Below are positions 1 through 12,451 of a stretch of DNA of 64,000 nucleotides, one piece after another. The position numbers and the translations under genes were made by a program. The first letter of the stretch is position 1. The number at the start of each line of letters is the position of its first letter. This DNA comes from Micropterix aruncella (lineage: Eukaryota > Arthropoda > Insecta > Lepidoptera > Micropterigidae): the NCBI GenBank assembly GCA_944548615.1, contig OX155980.1, forward strand, positions 42,751,601 to 42,815,600, written 5' to 3'. The notes beneath the pieces are model-generated. The model searched no databases, had not been told where the DNA came from, and was given only the letters and a program-made list of their open reading frames with translations.

Positions 1-1594
1 TGCAAGGTTGCCTCCTGCAAATCTGCCCTCAACAAATTTGGAGCTGTCAAAAGTGACATGTTTTGACATGAAAAAGTGACAAAGTGGCATGACAGGCAAG
101 TTTGCCGCATGCAAAACTGGCGCGCCCCACACATTCGAGCATATCGTAATATCGATAACAATTACCGATATTACAGAAATTATGACAATTTGCAGAGTTT
201 TAAGATTAACCGAAATATTTAAAAAAAAACGATCAAAAAAAAAATATTTTCGTGAAACTTTTAAAAAAGGGCACAAATTTTTATGTTTTTTTCAATATTT
301 TTTTTTTTTTTTTTAAATTTTGCGGTAAATTTGAAAAAACGTTTTTGTCCACGGTGTTAATTTGATATTGAAGAAATTTCGTTGTTTCAGGTTACCTTTC
401 GTCATCATCAACAGCCATTTTGTAAAAACACATGTTATTTACTAACAACTTTGTAATATACTCATTTGTTACAAACTTTAATAAAAATAATAATAAATTT
501 TAAAATTAATTCTTTTGTATTGATTTTTGATTAATATCAACTGTACGAAAATTTTAATCAATCGTGTTGAAAGTCCTTCCCCTTTAAATCCCAATCCAGA
601 GGATTTTTATACCAGCATTAACGTTTCCGTCTTCGTTCGTAAATAATAATTTCATTGTATTAATTAAGGGGTTACGGTAGTAGAAAATCTGTCATGGAGT
701 TCGCCATATTTTTTTACAAATGGCATCTATTTAAAAAAGCATGGTGGTCCCCATGAATGATGTTCTCCTACCGTTCCTATTAAATAGTTTACTACAATGT
801 AATATAACAAAAACCTTAGCCACAGCAACGCGTGGCCGGGTCTGCTAGTATATATATATATATTCGTACATATGCCTTTGTAACAGCGCGTTAAAGATGC
901 CCCTAATAAGATAAGGCTCTGCAAGGTAAATAATAAATAACATTGCCTCTTTGAATTCGATACTCACGAAGCGAGAAGGCGCCCAGATAATGCTTTGATG
1001 TAAACGTTTTTGACATGTATCCGAGGGCATTTCAGCCCCATGCCATCTCTTCATAATCATCTCACATAATATCTTCGAATCCATTTTACAGCGAGCGGCG
1101 TGAAATTAATTTTTCCTTGAAATTTAAGCCTCTTTAGATGGATATTGGATGGAAAATAATATGCTATTTCAGGCAAAGAACACGAAATACTGAAACAATT
1201 TTGTTTATTAGATTGCGAGAAGTGAGAGTTACGAAGTGAAAAATACGGATAATTTAAGACAAAAAAGCAAGCTCAAACACCTCGACTGCAAAAAATACTT
1301 CTAATTTAACAGTTTTTTAAGTAGCGATAGGGCAATAGAATTTATAAAATTGAATTGTGATCTGAAGCCCGATGAGTTAGTTATTAGTTCAGAAAATAAT
1401 CATACTTATGTCAACTGGAATGGACAACTGGAGATCACTAACTACATTTTAAACGCTATAGATAACTTATGAAATCGGTTAGGTATATATGAAATCGAAG
1501 ACTATTTTTCGTAGATTATTTTCCATACAAGTTAACAGAACAAAAGCTTTTTGTAAAATCGGATCAATCCTTATGTCACATTCCAATGCTTTGA
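1..1594. other. AT-rich DNA without recognisable gene
   Basis: I see no coding signature. The stretch holds a poly-T run near 297-314, a short (TA)n near 848-860 and short frames rich in K, I and F that look fortuitous. Confidence 0.5.
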
Positions 1595-2107
1595 GCGACC
1601 TTGGCTTCCCTGCTTTGACTTGGAGGTTCTGCAAATAGAAGTGTTAGACCCACAAACCGAGGAAGAATTAGCCAACCAATTGATTCCAAATCTGAATACC
1701 AACCAAAAGATTGTCTTTGATCACATTTGCGAACGTGTTTTGGAAAACGAATAAGTTCGAATGCCTTCTTCATTTCATGCGCTGGTGGTTGCCTCTATGA
1801 AACCTTACTTATTTTTTTTTTCATGGTAAAGGAATCAAAAGTTAGGCAGTGTCATGGACGAACAAGCCATAGCGTATTCAAATTGTCGATTCCTATCTTC
1901 GAGAATTCTGTTAGTAGCATCAAACCTAGCTCAAAGGCAAGAAATGAACTATGCGGAACAAAGGCCATCGATGAGGCATCAATGATTTCATCCAATGCGT
2001 TATACTGTCTTGACAGATTACTCAGACACATTCAAAATAACGACAAACCGTGTGGCGGCAATCAATTTATTTTATACGTCCCTCGTAGTAAGGCGGCGTT
2101 GACGTAG
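1595..2107 (+). pseudogene. Helitron/Pif1-type helicase remnant
   Basis: Two overlapping plus-strand frames together resemble the helicase region of Helitron Rep/Hel proteins. The first gives EVLQIEVLDPQTEEELANQL then NTNQKIVFDHICERVLENE and stops at 1751. The second, shifted, gives ISCAGGCLYETLLIFFFMV, GRTSHSVFKLSIPIFENS and DEASMISSNALYCLDRLLRH, matching the helicase blocks around Walker A, the GRTAHS-like motif and the DEASM Walker B block. The P-loop core is lost (CAGG-C-LYET where GGTGKT is expected) and several frameshifts are present, so it is dead. Confidence 0.75.
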
Positions 2108-2349
2108 TGATCAAGATGTTGCGCTGCAGTGTGCTTTCTTATTTGCTACTGGTCCAAACATGAATATCTCGTGCTTTACTTTAGATAAATTAAAAAAATA
2201 ATAATAATCAACGTAAGGCCAGTTATAAATTTTCGAATTTGAACCGTTTTTAATAATATAAATAATAAATTAGCGCTTACATGTCAGAAAAAATATTAAA
2301 TGAATAAAGTATACAAGGAAACGATAAAAAATATAAGAAATAAGTATTC

Positions 2350-2625
2350 TGTAAATTATCGAAGGCGTTTGACTCGGTAGAACACAATAAAAGTACTAAA
2401 TTAGAAAGCTGTGGTATTCGTGGACTCTAATAAAATCCTACCCTGACAACAGAGTAGTGGAAATCTGTGGATTTAGCTCACATAATAAAACAATAGTTTG
2501 TCTCTCTTACGTCTAATATTTTTTTTTTATATTAACGATATAACCGAAGAAATTTCCATGACAAAGACTTATATCCTAATGTGCCCTGGTGCTAAAGACA
2601 TAACACTCCTTTTTTGGGCAGTGGT
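2350..2625 (+). pseudogene. LINE reverse-transcriptase fragment
   Basis: Plus-strand translation gives LSKAFDSVEHNKSTKLESCG followed by IRGL, a decayed RT motif A block (..DFSKAFDSVDH...L...GIRG). About 150 bp on there is FINDITEE, as in the YINDI block before the YADD motif. Stops and gaps make it non-functional. The clade cannot be fixed from so little; jockey/CR1-like is likely. Confidence 0.6.
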
Positions 2626-3718
<1,093 letters not shown>

Positions 3719-3922
3719 CCGTCACCATTACAAATTATAACTAATAATCACAATAGGAAATAAAACACAAAAAATAAATAATCTTGTTAATAAAATAAAA
3801 ATAAAATAAAATGTCAAATAATATCAAACAAAAGTCACCAGAATTTATGAATAAGTAATAGTAATAAATAAAAAAAAGTCAACGAAAATAATAATAATAA
3901 TAAGAATTGTCAGGGATAAGAT

Positions 3923-4832
3923 TTAATGATGGGAACTGTCTCGGTATATTAATTTGTGGATATTTTGCCGGGCGTCATGTTTTAGCAAGGAATCAATTTT
4001 GGCTTTAAAAGAAGAAGAAGACTTCTGCACATACATTTTTAAATCTTCATCTAGCATATTAAAGATCCTGGGGGCTATGTACACAAAATGCCTCTGCCCA
4101 AAAGTGGTCTGCATTCGAGGGACGTCAAAATGTATAGTTCGATATTGCCGCGTGCAGATTGTTTGCTGAGTTCTTATTGCGGTCTCTAAATTAGTTTGAT
4201 ACTCACAGAGCGCCGTTTTCACGTATAGTTGTGGTACATCTAGCACGTTATATTTTCTGTAGAGATCATCTGAAGAGTATCTCAAAGGCTTTCTCTTTAT
4301 AATTTTAAGTATTAGCTTTTGAGCTCTAATCAAGGGCTCCATATGAAGTTTCGCTGCACCTCCCCACCCTATGATCCTATAGGTTAGGATAGATTGGCAC
4401 AGGGCATGGTATACTATTTTAAGTGTCCGTTGGTCCAGGATGCCTCTAAGGTCTTTGAAAATATACGTGAGTTTCCTAACTTTTGCCGACAGCCCCATTA
4501 TGTGGGTGCTCCATTGTAGCCGGTAATCAATAAATATACCTAGATATTTAATGTTGTCAACTTTATTGAGATTAACACAATTACAGTTTTCGGGGTTAAG
4601 ACAATCTCTGTGGAGTTTCAGAATATGCTCTTGTTTTGGTTGAGCTACTCTGGTGGCACTAAATGTTATATACATGGTTTTTTGCGCATTGAGTGATAGT
4701 AGCATGCACCATCTAACCACAATATTACCTTCTGAAGTCCCAGAGAAGCCTTTTCAAAGGTCTCTTTCCAAGTTTTTGCCTTGAAAAGTAGAGCGGTGTC
4801 ATCGGCAAAAGTACATCGGCAAATACATGGCA
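3923..4832 (-). pseudogene. 5'-truncated LINE, RT C-terminal part
   Basis: Minus-strand frame of about 300 codons. It opens just upstream with CTFADDTALLFKAKTWKETF, which contains the FADD catalytic motif. It continues with NIKYLGIFIDYRLQWSTHI and then the post-RT region of jockey/CR1-type elements (KLTYIFKDLRGILDQRTLKI, LTYRIIGWGG). There is no endonuclease and no RT motif A, so the copy is 5'-truncated at the YADD-equivalent. It ends at a stop near 3923, followed by an AT-rich tail with an ATA/ATT microsatellite near 3885-3903. Clade is an inference. Confidence 0.85.
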
Positions 4833-5557
4833 TATTCAAAATAAAATGTATAATTACATTTACATTTAGATATATGCTTGCTCAATTGGCGTTTAACCGC
4901 TCTTGGATGTGTCAATATCAGTTTATCTTAGAAAAGTATGAATTTTCATACTATGGACATACAACTAGTTTTAAACATTACTATCAATAAAGTATTATCA
5001 TTCAAATGTCAATAAGGATGACTATTAAAGGTGTACTTTAAATAAAATTTTGAAATAAATTATCATTGTGTATTATTAAGATGCGCCTGCAAATTCCGGC
5101 AATCTTCATCATGTCATAATGGGTGAATATACTTTCATGTCATCTGCTTAGATGTAGGTATTGCAATAGTTAAGGAGAGAAAAAAATTATTAACATTATA
5201 ATTAAAAATACTCATGATATTATGTAATGAAAATCATTCCGAAATAACTTTATTATTAATGTAATGATTTCTTAGTGATCTGATCTTAAATTAAATTGTA
5301 GTCAAAATCAACCGGGACATAGTCGTATCTATATAAATACTCGATTAGCAAGTACTTTTAACAAAAACACAAGCAGGTGCTATTAAAAAACGTACTCCTC
5401 AAATTCATTCAGGTTATAAAAAGGGTAGCTGATCAACATCACTTTGATTGCTATTTAAAATTGTAAATTACTGAGGAACAAATAATACTGAGGAATAAAT
5501 AACTCGTATGAAATTTGGCTAATCTGACACTGGCTACACATAATTGGAATCGACTAC
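4833..5557. other. No gene seen
   Basis: AT-rich sequence with no reading frame that resembles a known protein and no repeat that recurs elsewhere in the window. Confidence 0.4.
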
Positions 5558-5848
5558 GTGTGTTGTGTGAATGAATATCGGCATTTACTGAGATATCTGC
5601 CAGGTCACTTCAAGCATGCATACGATATTAAAATTTGTGTGCTAAATACATTGTCGACTTACTTGTTTCTCTGCCTGTCTTTTTTAATTCTGTTTCATAA
5701 GCAGAAACTGGACACCTTGCCAGAACTGCTACAGAAGGGCCGGATATTCGTAAATACGACGAAATCAGTCGAGAGCATCACCGGTTTATTTAAAACACCC
5801 AGGGCCATTGAAACGGCAGCACCCTCGGTACCGTGGAAAACACGGTAA
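5558..5848 (+). CDS. Unrecognised 96-codon open frame
   Basis: An open frame with one hydrophobic stretch (TYLFLCLSFLILF, about residues 44-56) followed by a charged part with QKLDTLPELLQKGRIF. I do not recognise it. Composition rises in GC downstream to about 6110, where the frame stops but related-looking sequence continues, so it may be the edge of a degraded mobile element rather than a gene. Low confidence that it is expressed. Confidence 0.2.
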   Translation: MCCVNEYRHLLRYLPGHFKHAYDIKICVLNTLSTYLFLCLSFLILFHKQKLDTLPELLQKGRIFVNTTKSVESITGLFKTPRAIETAAPSVPWKTR

Positions 5849-7239
5849 AATCCTCGGATGCACATCTACCGTCCGCATCGCCCCAACTTTTTCACTACGC
5901 GAACTTAGCGGTCGTTTCTTCGAAAGCCGTCTACTACTTGCTGCTACCTAGAGTCTAGAGCTTCGTGCGGCCGCAACTGCGGCAAGGCACGACTGCTGAT
6001 GCTGAAGATATCCCTTAGGACGAATTTATACTCTGAGATCAGTCACCTCCGTTTCTCGTCGGAGTAGACTCCTTGCGATGGTGTAATCGTGAGACAACCT
6101 GCTGAATGTCATTACCACACATTGAGATATATTGAAACTTAAGTCGTGAAATACAGTCCAGCTATATCTAGCATCAATATCACACTGAAGAGTTTGAAAT
6201 ATTTGGGGTTTATGTATTTATAGATATAGATACATATATATTTTCGGAATATACTTAATCACACCTTTCATTCGACACTAAACACGATACATCTATGTTA
6301 ATTTATTGATATTATGTCTAGATTTGGACATATAGACAACTATTTACCTAATATTTTGGCAGTTAAGGTATCATATGACACTTGGGATGACATAACGGTT
6401 TTAACAATACTACTTACTTCTAAATCGGTTTGAGTGTTTAGAAGTTATAGTATAATAAAGAAAGGTAAAACATACATAGATGAACCCTGAACACATTACT
6501 TTCCTTTTTTGTTGGGCAGTCGTGTAAAAAGAGTGGCATTCGGGTGGATAACCTTCAAGAGCCTATTAAAACCGCGCTGGTAACCATGAGTCACCCGTCT
6601 CCGCCTGCCGACTCCCTTGGTAATTCGCCAGTTGCACAGACGTTCACAACCGCACGGGAACCGCCCGAGGCAATTCCCTCAACGCTTGCAGAACGCAACT
6701 GCCTACAATTGCAAGATAAGCCTACAGGTAGAGTTCACGTGGTCTTTAAATGTAGTTTTGTCTTCGAGGAGGCTACCGGATGGGAGCTGAGCCATGTATT
6801 AAGCTGACCAAACAAACTGGCCATTGGACCTAAGCAGCATAAAACCGTTCGACCCTCCGGTCGCCGTCGAGGCGTATGGCCCGTCCAAAACGCAACTGTT
6901 TAAAGCGATTACAGCCAAACAGAGCCTATGGAGAAATACGTGAAGCACCTCACGCGCAGCATGTACTGCCGGGCCGACACCTCGCCGCAAGAGCGTAATT
7001 AAGGAGTTCGCTCCGTTGCAGACCAGGCCGCTGGAAGTTCGAAATCCGCACCAGTGAAGTGTCCTCGATTAGCAGAACGCCAGCAAGTCTATAATAACGA
7101 CCCAAGACACCTACTTCACGGGCAAGAACCGCAACACAACCGCCTCAAATCGCGAAAGTCAGTCTTAAGCCGCACACAACCGCTTCAAGGCAGGTAATAT
7201 TCGAACCGCATCACTCAATGAAGGGTTTTACTTGGCGAG
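5849..7239. other. Degraded sequence, possible LINE body
   Basis: GC rises between 6540 and 7240. A frame at 6544-6807 rich in P, T and A is unrecognised. Because a LINE 3' end follows at 7240, this may be the wrecked body of the same element, but no motif proves it. Confidence 0.3.
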
Positions 7240-7510
7240 GACGTAAAGAAAGATATAACACCGGAATCCCATCTCCCCTTTACAACCTGGCGTAGTCTCA
7301 ACAGACTGAGGGTGGGTGTGACAAGACGCCGAGCCTATCTCGTCTGCTGGGACTGCACAGAGAATCCAATATGCGACTGTGGAACGCTGCAAAATGAAGA
7401 CCACCTCCTAGACTGTCCGCAGTTGTCAAACCCTATCACATACCAGGACCTGTACGACTCGAACGACAAGGCCATCAAGGCCGAATAATTTTGGAGGGAC
7501 GTGTCTTAAC
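7240..7510 (+). pseudogene. LINE ORF2 C-terminal end with zinc-knuckle-like motif
   Basis: Plus-strand translation gives TWRSLNRLRVGVTRRRAYLV then WDCTENPICDCGTLQNEDHL and LDCPQLSNPITYQDLYDSND. This is the familiar C-terminal block of many insect LINE proteins (W..LNRLR.G..R, then CDCG..Q...H.L.CP). It ends at a stop after KAIKAE, with a readable FW beyond it. The rest of the RT is not recognisable upstream. Confidence 0.7.
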
Positions 7511-7556
7511 CTAACCCGAACACGTTAGTTAACGAACGATTAGTCGAATAAAATAA

Positions 7557-7640
7557 TCTTGAGTCTAATACGAGCCTAAAGAAGCGATTCTAATACGAGT
7601 CTAATAAATCGAGTGTAATACGAGTCTAATAAAATAATTT
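7557..7640. repeat. Short imperfect tandem repeat
   Basis: Units of about 20 bp sharing CTAATACGAG(T/C)CTAA are repeated four or so times with variation, immediately after the LINE 3' end. This may be the element's 3' microsatellite-like tail region. Confidence 0.6.
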
Positions 7641-9346
7641 TAATCAAAAATTTTAATAATAAAAAGTAATTTTATAGTACTAAGTGGCCATTATATTATG
7701 TAACTTATGACATAGGGTCTAATCAAATAAATAAATACTAAAATTACACCTTGGAATCCTCGGGTGTTTCTTCTCCTCGCTCGGATGGCGTGGGGCGGAA
7801 TGACTTGGTATTAAAAGACGACCGATTAAAACGTTTCCCCTCTCCGCGAGTCCATTTAAAAGGGAGTTAATTAAACATGTTTTCGCCTAACTCACCGTGT
7901 CCGTCGATGAAACTGGCTACGTCGTTTATTGCTCGCCGGCGCTGGCCATCAACAAAATTAATGGAAACATATTAAACATTCGCGCGAACCCTTTTACATC
8001 TCACGTAATTTATAGCGAACGAAATGGCCGCGCAATTTTGCCCGCTCTTTCTCAGCAAATCAAGTTCTTGTTCAATTAGGATTTTTTTTTACATTCGCAA
8101 AATAGGGAAATACATGAATTAGAATATCAATGTTTTGAAACTAAACTTCTCTCTGAGTTGTGGATTTAACAAGGAAACAATAGGTCGAAATGAGATTTCT
8201 TCTTTTAAACATTACCATTAATTATTAATTACTTCGTAACAAACTAAATTGAAGTAAATATTTTTATATAATTTACAAGATATTATATCTATATTTATGC
8301 TAAATCGTAAATTTCTTTTTTGGGAAAAAAATAAAATAACAAATAATAAAACAGTGCAGTACAAATAAAAATAATAATTTCGAAACAATAAATTGAAAAA
8401 ATTAAAAGCATATGATATTTTTACACCGTCAGTTAAGAACTAATTTTAGTAATTGCAAGGTTTGTGATTAAAGTATATGGCTAGGACCAAACAGTTATTA
8501 TATTTATTACTTATAATTTCAGCGATCGTGATGTAACTTGTGTTGTAACCCGTTGCTGCGAATGCCTCGTATCAGAAAGACTAACTGCACCACATTTGCA
8601 TGACCATAATGCAATATAATAGAAGCGAAATACGCATAGAAGAAACAGCGACGTGCGCCAACCCCCAGCGCAGTGATATTTCTACGCCCATTTTGCAAAT
8701 TATGCTTGAGGAGTAACTGCATGCCTCTATATTCCTTTTGCAGGACATGCACCAACATTTATTTTGAAGATCTTATGACACCAAGTCCTTACCTATTAGG
8801 TCTTTTTACGAAGAATATGATGTGACACTAACTACTATATACTCCGGGGTCCTTATGTCTCTGCAGCTTTTGGCTGTTAATAAAATCAGCCAGCTGACGT
8901 AGAAAAGGCACGACTTGACTACTTCAGCTATTTCTCTAGCATTATGTCTTGTCAGGGATTCCTAAAGTTTATGCCGCGGCAGTTTCCTAAAAATGGATTC
9001 GTTTTTGATTTTTTTTAATTTGATAGTGCACGTACTAATGAGCATGCATCGGCGAGTGGAGTGCCAGGTAAGAAACGTAAAGGCAGCAAATTTGGATTTG
9101 TTACATATGGGAAGGATTTTGGCTTGACTTCAATAGAAGTCAACGATGAAGAGGGACCGCAGAGCGTGATCTAAAGTTCTATCATCCGAGAGCATGAACC
9201 CAAGTATGTTGAGGCGGCACCTTGTAAAAACCTAACCCAACATGACCGACAAACAACGTAAATATTTTAGCATGAAAATGAATTATTTCCACCACTAAAA
9301 CATGTTTTCACAAAGCAAGCGTTATTGTCAAGCAATGTCTCTGGGA
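7641..9346. other. No gene recognised; one CpG-rich patch
   Basis: Between about 7740 and 8060 base composition is more GC- and CpG-rich than its surroundings and contains a 60-codon frame that I do not recognise. On the minus strand near 8520-8760 a frame with YFASIILHYG and VFLIRGIRSNG faintly recalls the post-RT region of LINEs, too weakly to call. Confidence 0.35.
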
Positions 9347-9384
9347 CTTAATTCGAGGTGGCATATATGCCGCCTTGAATTAAG
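9347..9384. repeat. 38-bp near-perfect palindrome
   Basis: Arms CTTAATTCGAGGTGGCATA and TATGCCGCCTTGAATTAAG are reverse complements at 17 of 19 positions with no spacer. Confidence 0.85.
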
Positions 9385-10718
9385 CCTTCTCTATAGAGTA
9401 GCAAAGTTTCACGCTATTGCTAAGAAACTTATTCTGCCGGCTGCTGTGGATATTGCTAATATATCGATCGGAGAAAATGCGGGGGAAACTTCTTTTCCGA
9501 AGATATAGCACATGGCTCAATAGCACAACAATCAATGGATATAAAGAAAAAAGGAATGAATTTGCTATGTAAGTTTCCTTGATAGATATTATATGACTGG
9601 GGTGAGAGACTGAGGTGAGAGAAAATTCTAATTCTCTTAAGAGTGCCAACAATTTTATAAGTTTGGGAAGCCTTATCTTATTGGTAGAGCTGGTGACGTG
9701 GATTCTATATTTGTGTTGCAAACGTGGTTCTAAAGACACAATAATTTTTATACAATTTTTTAATAAAATGTGAAAAAACTGTTTGACACATTTTTTTTAT
9801 GAAAACCTCAATGTTGCCGCTGAATTTATTTTTTGCAAATATAATATAGTATGTCCTCAAAAACCTAAAACGTAAGAGACCGCCACATGTAAATTCGAGA
9901 AATAGAAACAGAATTGTACAATATAATCATGTGTCATATCAATATAAAGCGTAAGTCGAGTAGACAAATACATATTTTTTTTAATATGTATAGGTACGTA
10001 GTTTGAATTTATTTTTAAGCTATTGCATAGCTTTTATCGCGGGCCTAGGCCAGCGCGGCGACCGAATGAAGAAATTTCTTAACGAATATTAATGATTTTA
10101 AACTGATAATACCGTCTAAACGAGTACTGCTTACGATTCGAAAAAAATATATGTTAAACAACAACATTTTCCTAATATTCTTAGCTTTGAATATTTTAGA
10201 TTTTGTTTATATTACATGGTGTAATTAATTTGTGAAATTAGGTCTAACCGAACACAAAAACGACTACTACGCAAATACTATCTGGCGTATTATTATGAAA
10301 CCTGCACCATTTTAAAGATAATTTAATTATCTATCTTTTTATCTACGATTTTTTTTCGAATAGTAGTTTTTTCGAATAATATCCGTTTTTTTTTGCTTTA
10401 TCGAATAAAAAAATCGTTCGCGGCGCTCTATCGGAAGACGTTTAAATTATTCAACGTTTTCCGATAATAATTTTCGTTTCCGATAGAGCGCAGTTACGTT
10501 TTTCGATAGAGCGCAGTTATCTGATATCAGAAAAAATAAAATAAATAAATAATTATAATTGCATAAGTTGTTAAAAAATGCTATGCAATAGCTTTACCGC
10601 GGCAGTCCCCGAGTGCCACACGTATTTTTTATAACAAAATATACGCAATATAAAGGGGAGTGGTGGTGGTAAATAAAGTAAGAATTTTAGATTGTATTCT
10701 TATCGAAAATGTATTTTA
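9385..10718. other. No gene seen
   Basis: AT-rich. Two diverged direct repeats of about 26 bp around GCTATKGCATAGCTTT..CGCGG occur near 10019 and 10579. A small cluster of CGATAGAGCGCAGTTA-type repeats lies at 10420-10520, including an inverted pair. Confidence 0.45.
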
Positions 10719-10733
10719 AAATACTACGACTAC

Positions 10734-11407
10734 TAGAGCTGCCGACTACACCGGGCGAACCCGTCACCTCAGGAAATTTAACGAAATTTGATCGTTTTGT
10801 CTCCCATGAGGTGAGCGCAGAAGACTTAGGACAAAACAGTCCACCGTCAAGTTCCGCCACATGCCCGTAAGGAGCCAACGCCTTACCGCGAGATAGCCAG
10901 GTAAGTCACCCAGCGGGCCGACACTCGCGCCCTTACTGCCAGTTGCAACCAGATTACTCCAGTCTCCCGACTGGTTTCAGGTTCGAGGTAGCTTGCGCCG
11001 TCCTCTCTCTATTACGTAGCGGTAAAACAGTGTGTACCGAATCTCTCGCGGACCACGGAATTCTTTGCCCGGCTTATTCACCCGGGATCGGGTGTTCGAA
11101 TGGTCGTTTCAAGAGCAGTTGCCATAAGGTTAACAACCACCCCGCTCTATAGGAAACATTACTGTTCCCAGACTCCCCCAGCTGTTAGTCGGAGTGCACA
11201 ATTGATTGTCTGACGCCGCACGGTGCGCAAACCGTCCAGGAGTGCCCGAAGGTTAACTCCTAGGGGAGACTGGCTCGCAGGCCAGCGTGCTACCCTAGCT
11301 CTCCCTTCTTCGTGGAGGTCGCCGGATGGGTGTTGACCCGTGAGTGTGACCAATCCTGAGCAAATGGGTCTTAGTGGCCAACTCCAACAGGGCCCATTAG
11401 CTCCCAA
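10734..11407 (+). mobile_element. GC-rich dispersed repeat, copy A (full length)
   Basis: A 674-bp copy of an unclassified family that recurs at least seven times in the window. Landmarks in order: GACTAC.AC.GGGCGA.CCCG near the start, GAGCGCAGAAGACTTAGGAC, CAACGCCTTACCGCGAG, TTCGAGGT.GCTTGCGC, GAATC.....CGGACCACGG, AAGGTTAACAACCACCCC, TAGGAAACATTACTGT, AACCGTCCAGGAGTGCC and TTAGCTCCCAA at the end. Possible duplications flank it (10719-10733 versus 11408-11422, 12 of 15 matches). No sustained reading frame is found. Confidence 0.85.
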
Positions 11408-11574
11408 AAATATTATAACTACATTATTACCAAAATATTTATTAAAGAGATTACAGGATATTTAGGGGTTTGAAGTGGGAGTGAAAGTGAAGGGAGGGAA
11501 TGACGGCGGATAACCTTTCCACCTGGTATGACGGTAGAGACTTGAGACGAGGACATTTCGCTAACTGGCTACGC
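11408..11574. other. Spacer between repeat copies
   Basis: Short sequence between copies A and B, partly purine-rich (GGGAGTGAAAGTGAAGGGAG). No feature recognised. Confidence 0.4.
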
Positions 11575-11763
11575 ATACTTACCCTTTAGAGACGAGAGCC
11601 TTACGCGAGGCACTGAGAAGCACAGAGCGGGCCGCCTCGCCCCTGACTACCACATTTGACCGGATTCCTCCGGCCTCTTGTCTGGCTGCGGATCGAAGGA
11701 GTTGAGCCGACCCCTGAGAACGAGATCGGTCTTAATGGTCCAACTGCACAGGTGCCATTAGCT
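11575..11763 (+). mobile_element. GC-rich dispersed repeat, internally deleted copy B1
   Basis: Starts within the family (GCGAGGCACTGAGAAG, then GACTACCA.ATTTGACCGGATT), then jumps straight to the family's 3' end (GTTGAGCCGACCC, AATGGTCCAACTGCACAGG, CATTAGCT). The middle of the element is missing. Confidence 0.7.
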
Positions 11764-11770
11764 ACCCACC

Positions 11771-12451
11771 CCAACAGTGGGGAGGTGCGAACTACAACGT
11801 TCAAAGCCGTCACCAATGTATATAACGATGTATGGTCGTTTTTAGCCATTGTATTAACGTAGAGACTTAGAGACATAGACAATCCACTATCTAGCTCCAC
11901 CAGCATGCCCGCAAGACTCCGACGTCTTACCGATCGGCACCGGAAGCTAACCTAGCGGGCTGTCAAGCGCCCTGGCTACCCGTTTTGGCCAGAGTTCGGG
12001 GCCTCCCGACTGGTTGCAGGTTCGAGGTCGCTTGCGCGGTCTCGTAACGTAAGTGGAATTCAGTTTAAATTTATCGCGGACCTTGGCATCCTTTTCCCGT
12101 CTCTGACGCAGGATCGGTTGTCCAATTGATCGTTTTAAGAGCGACTGTCAATAGGTCGACAACCACTCCCGCTCCATAGGAAACAAAGTCGGGTCCAGAT
12201 TACCTCGATTATCAGTCGGAGTGCACAGTCGATTGGCTGACGCCGCACTGTGCACAAACCATGTAGACGCGCCCGAAGAAACAATTTTCGGGGAAACTGG
12301 CCGACCTGCATACTCAGTTGCAACGGGCACAAGAGTCCTGCCCAGGGTCGAGACTTCTGAGAGGAGACTACCGGATAGGTATGACCCGTGAGTTGGGCCG
12401 ACCCAAGAACCAAATGGGTCATAGTGTTCCGCGCAATATCCGTTAGCGTTC
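11771..12451 (+). mobile_element. GC-rich dispersed repeat, copy B2
   Basis: Begins TGGGGAGGTGCGAACTACAA immediately after B1 and carries the family landmarks in order, ending CCGTTAGCGTTC. It is arranged head to tail with B1 and, further left, copy A. Open frames on the opposite strand (up to 101 codons) reflect the GC-rich composition and are not conserved. Confidence 0.8.

Noticed and set aside
10980..11000. tRNA-type B box (GGTTCGAGGT) in the GC-rich repeat as evidence for a SINE
   Set aside because: It lies about 250 bp into the element, with no A box at proper distance, no tRNA-like head and no A-rich tail.
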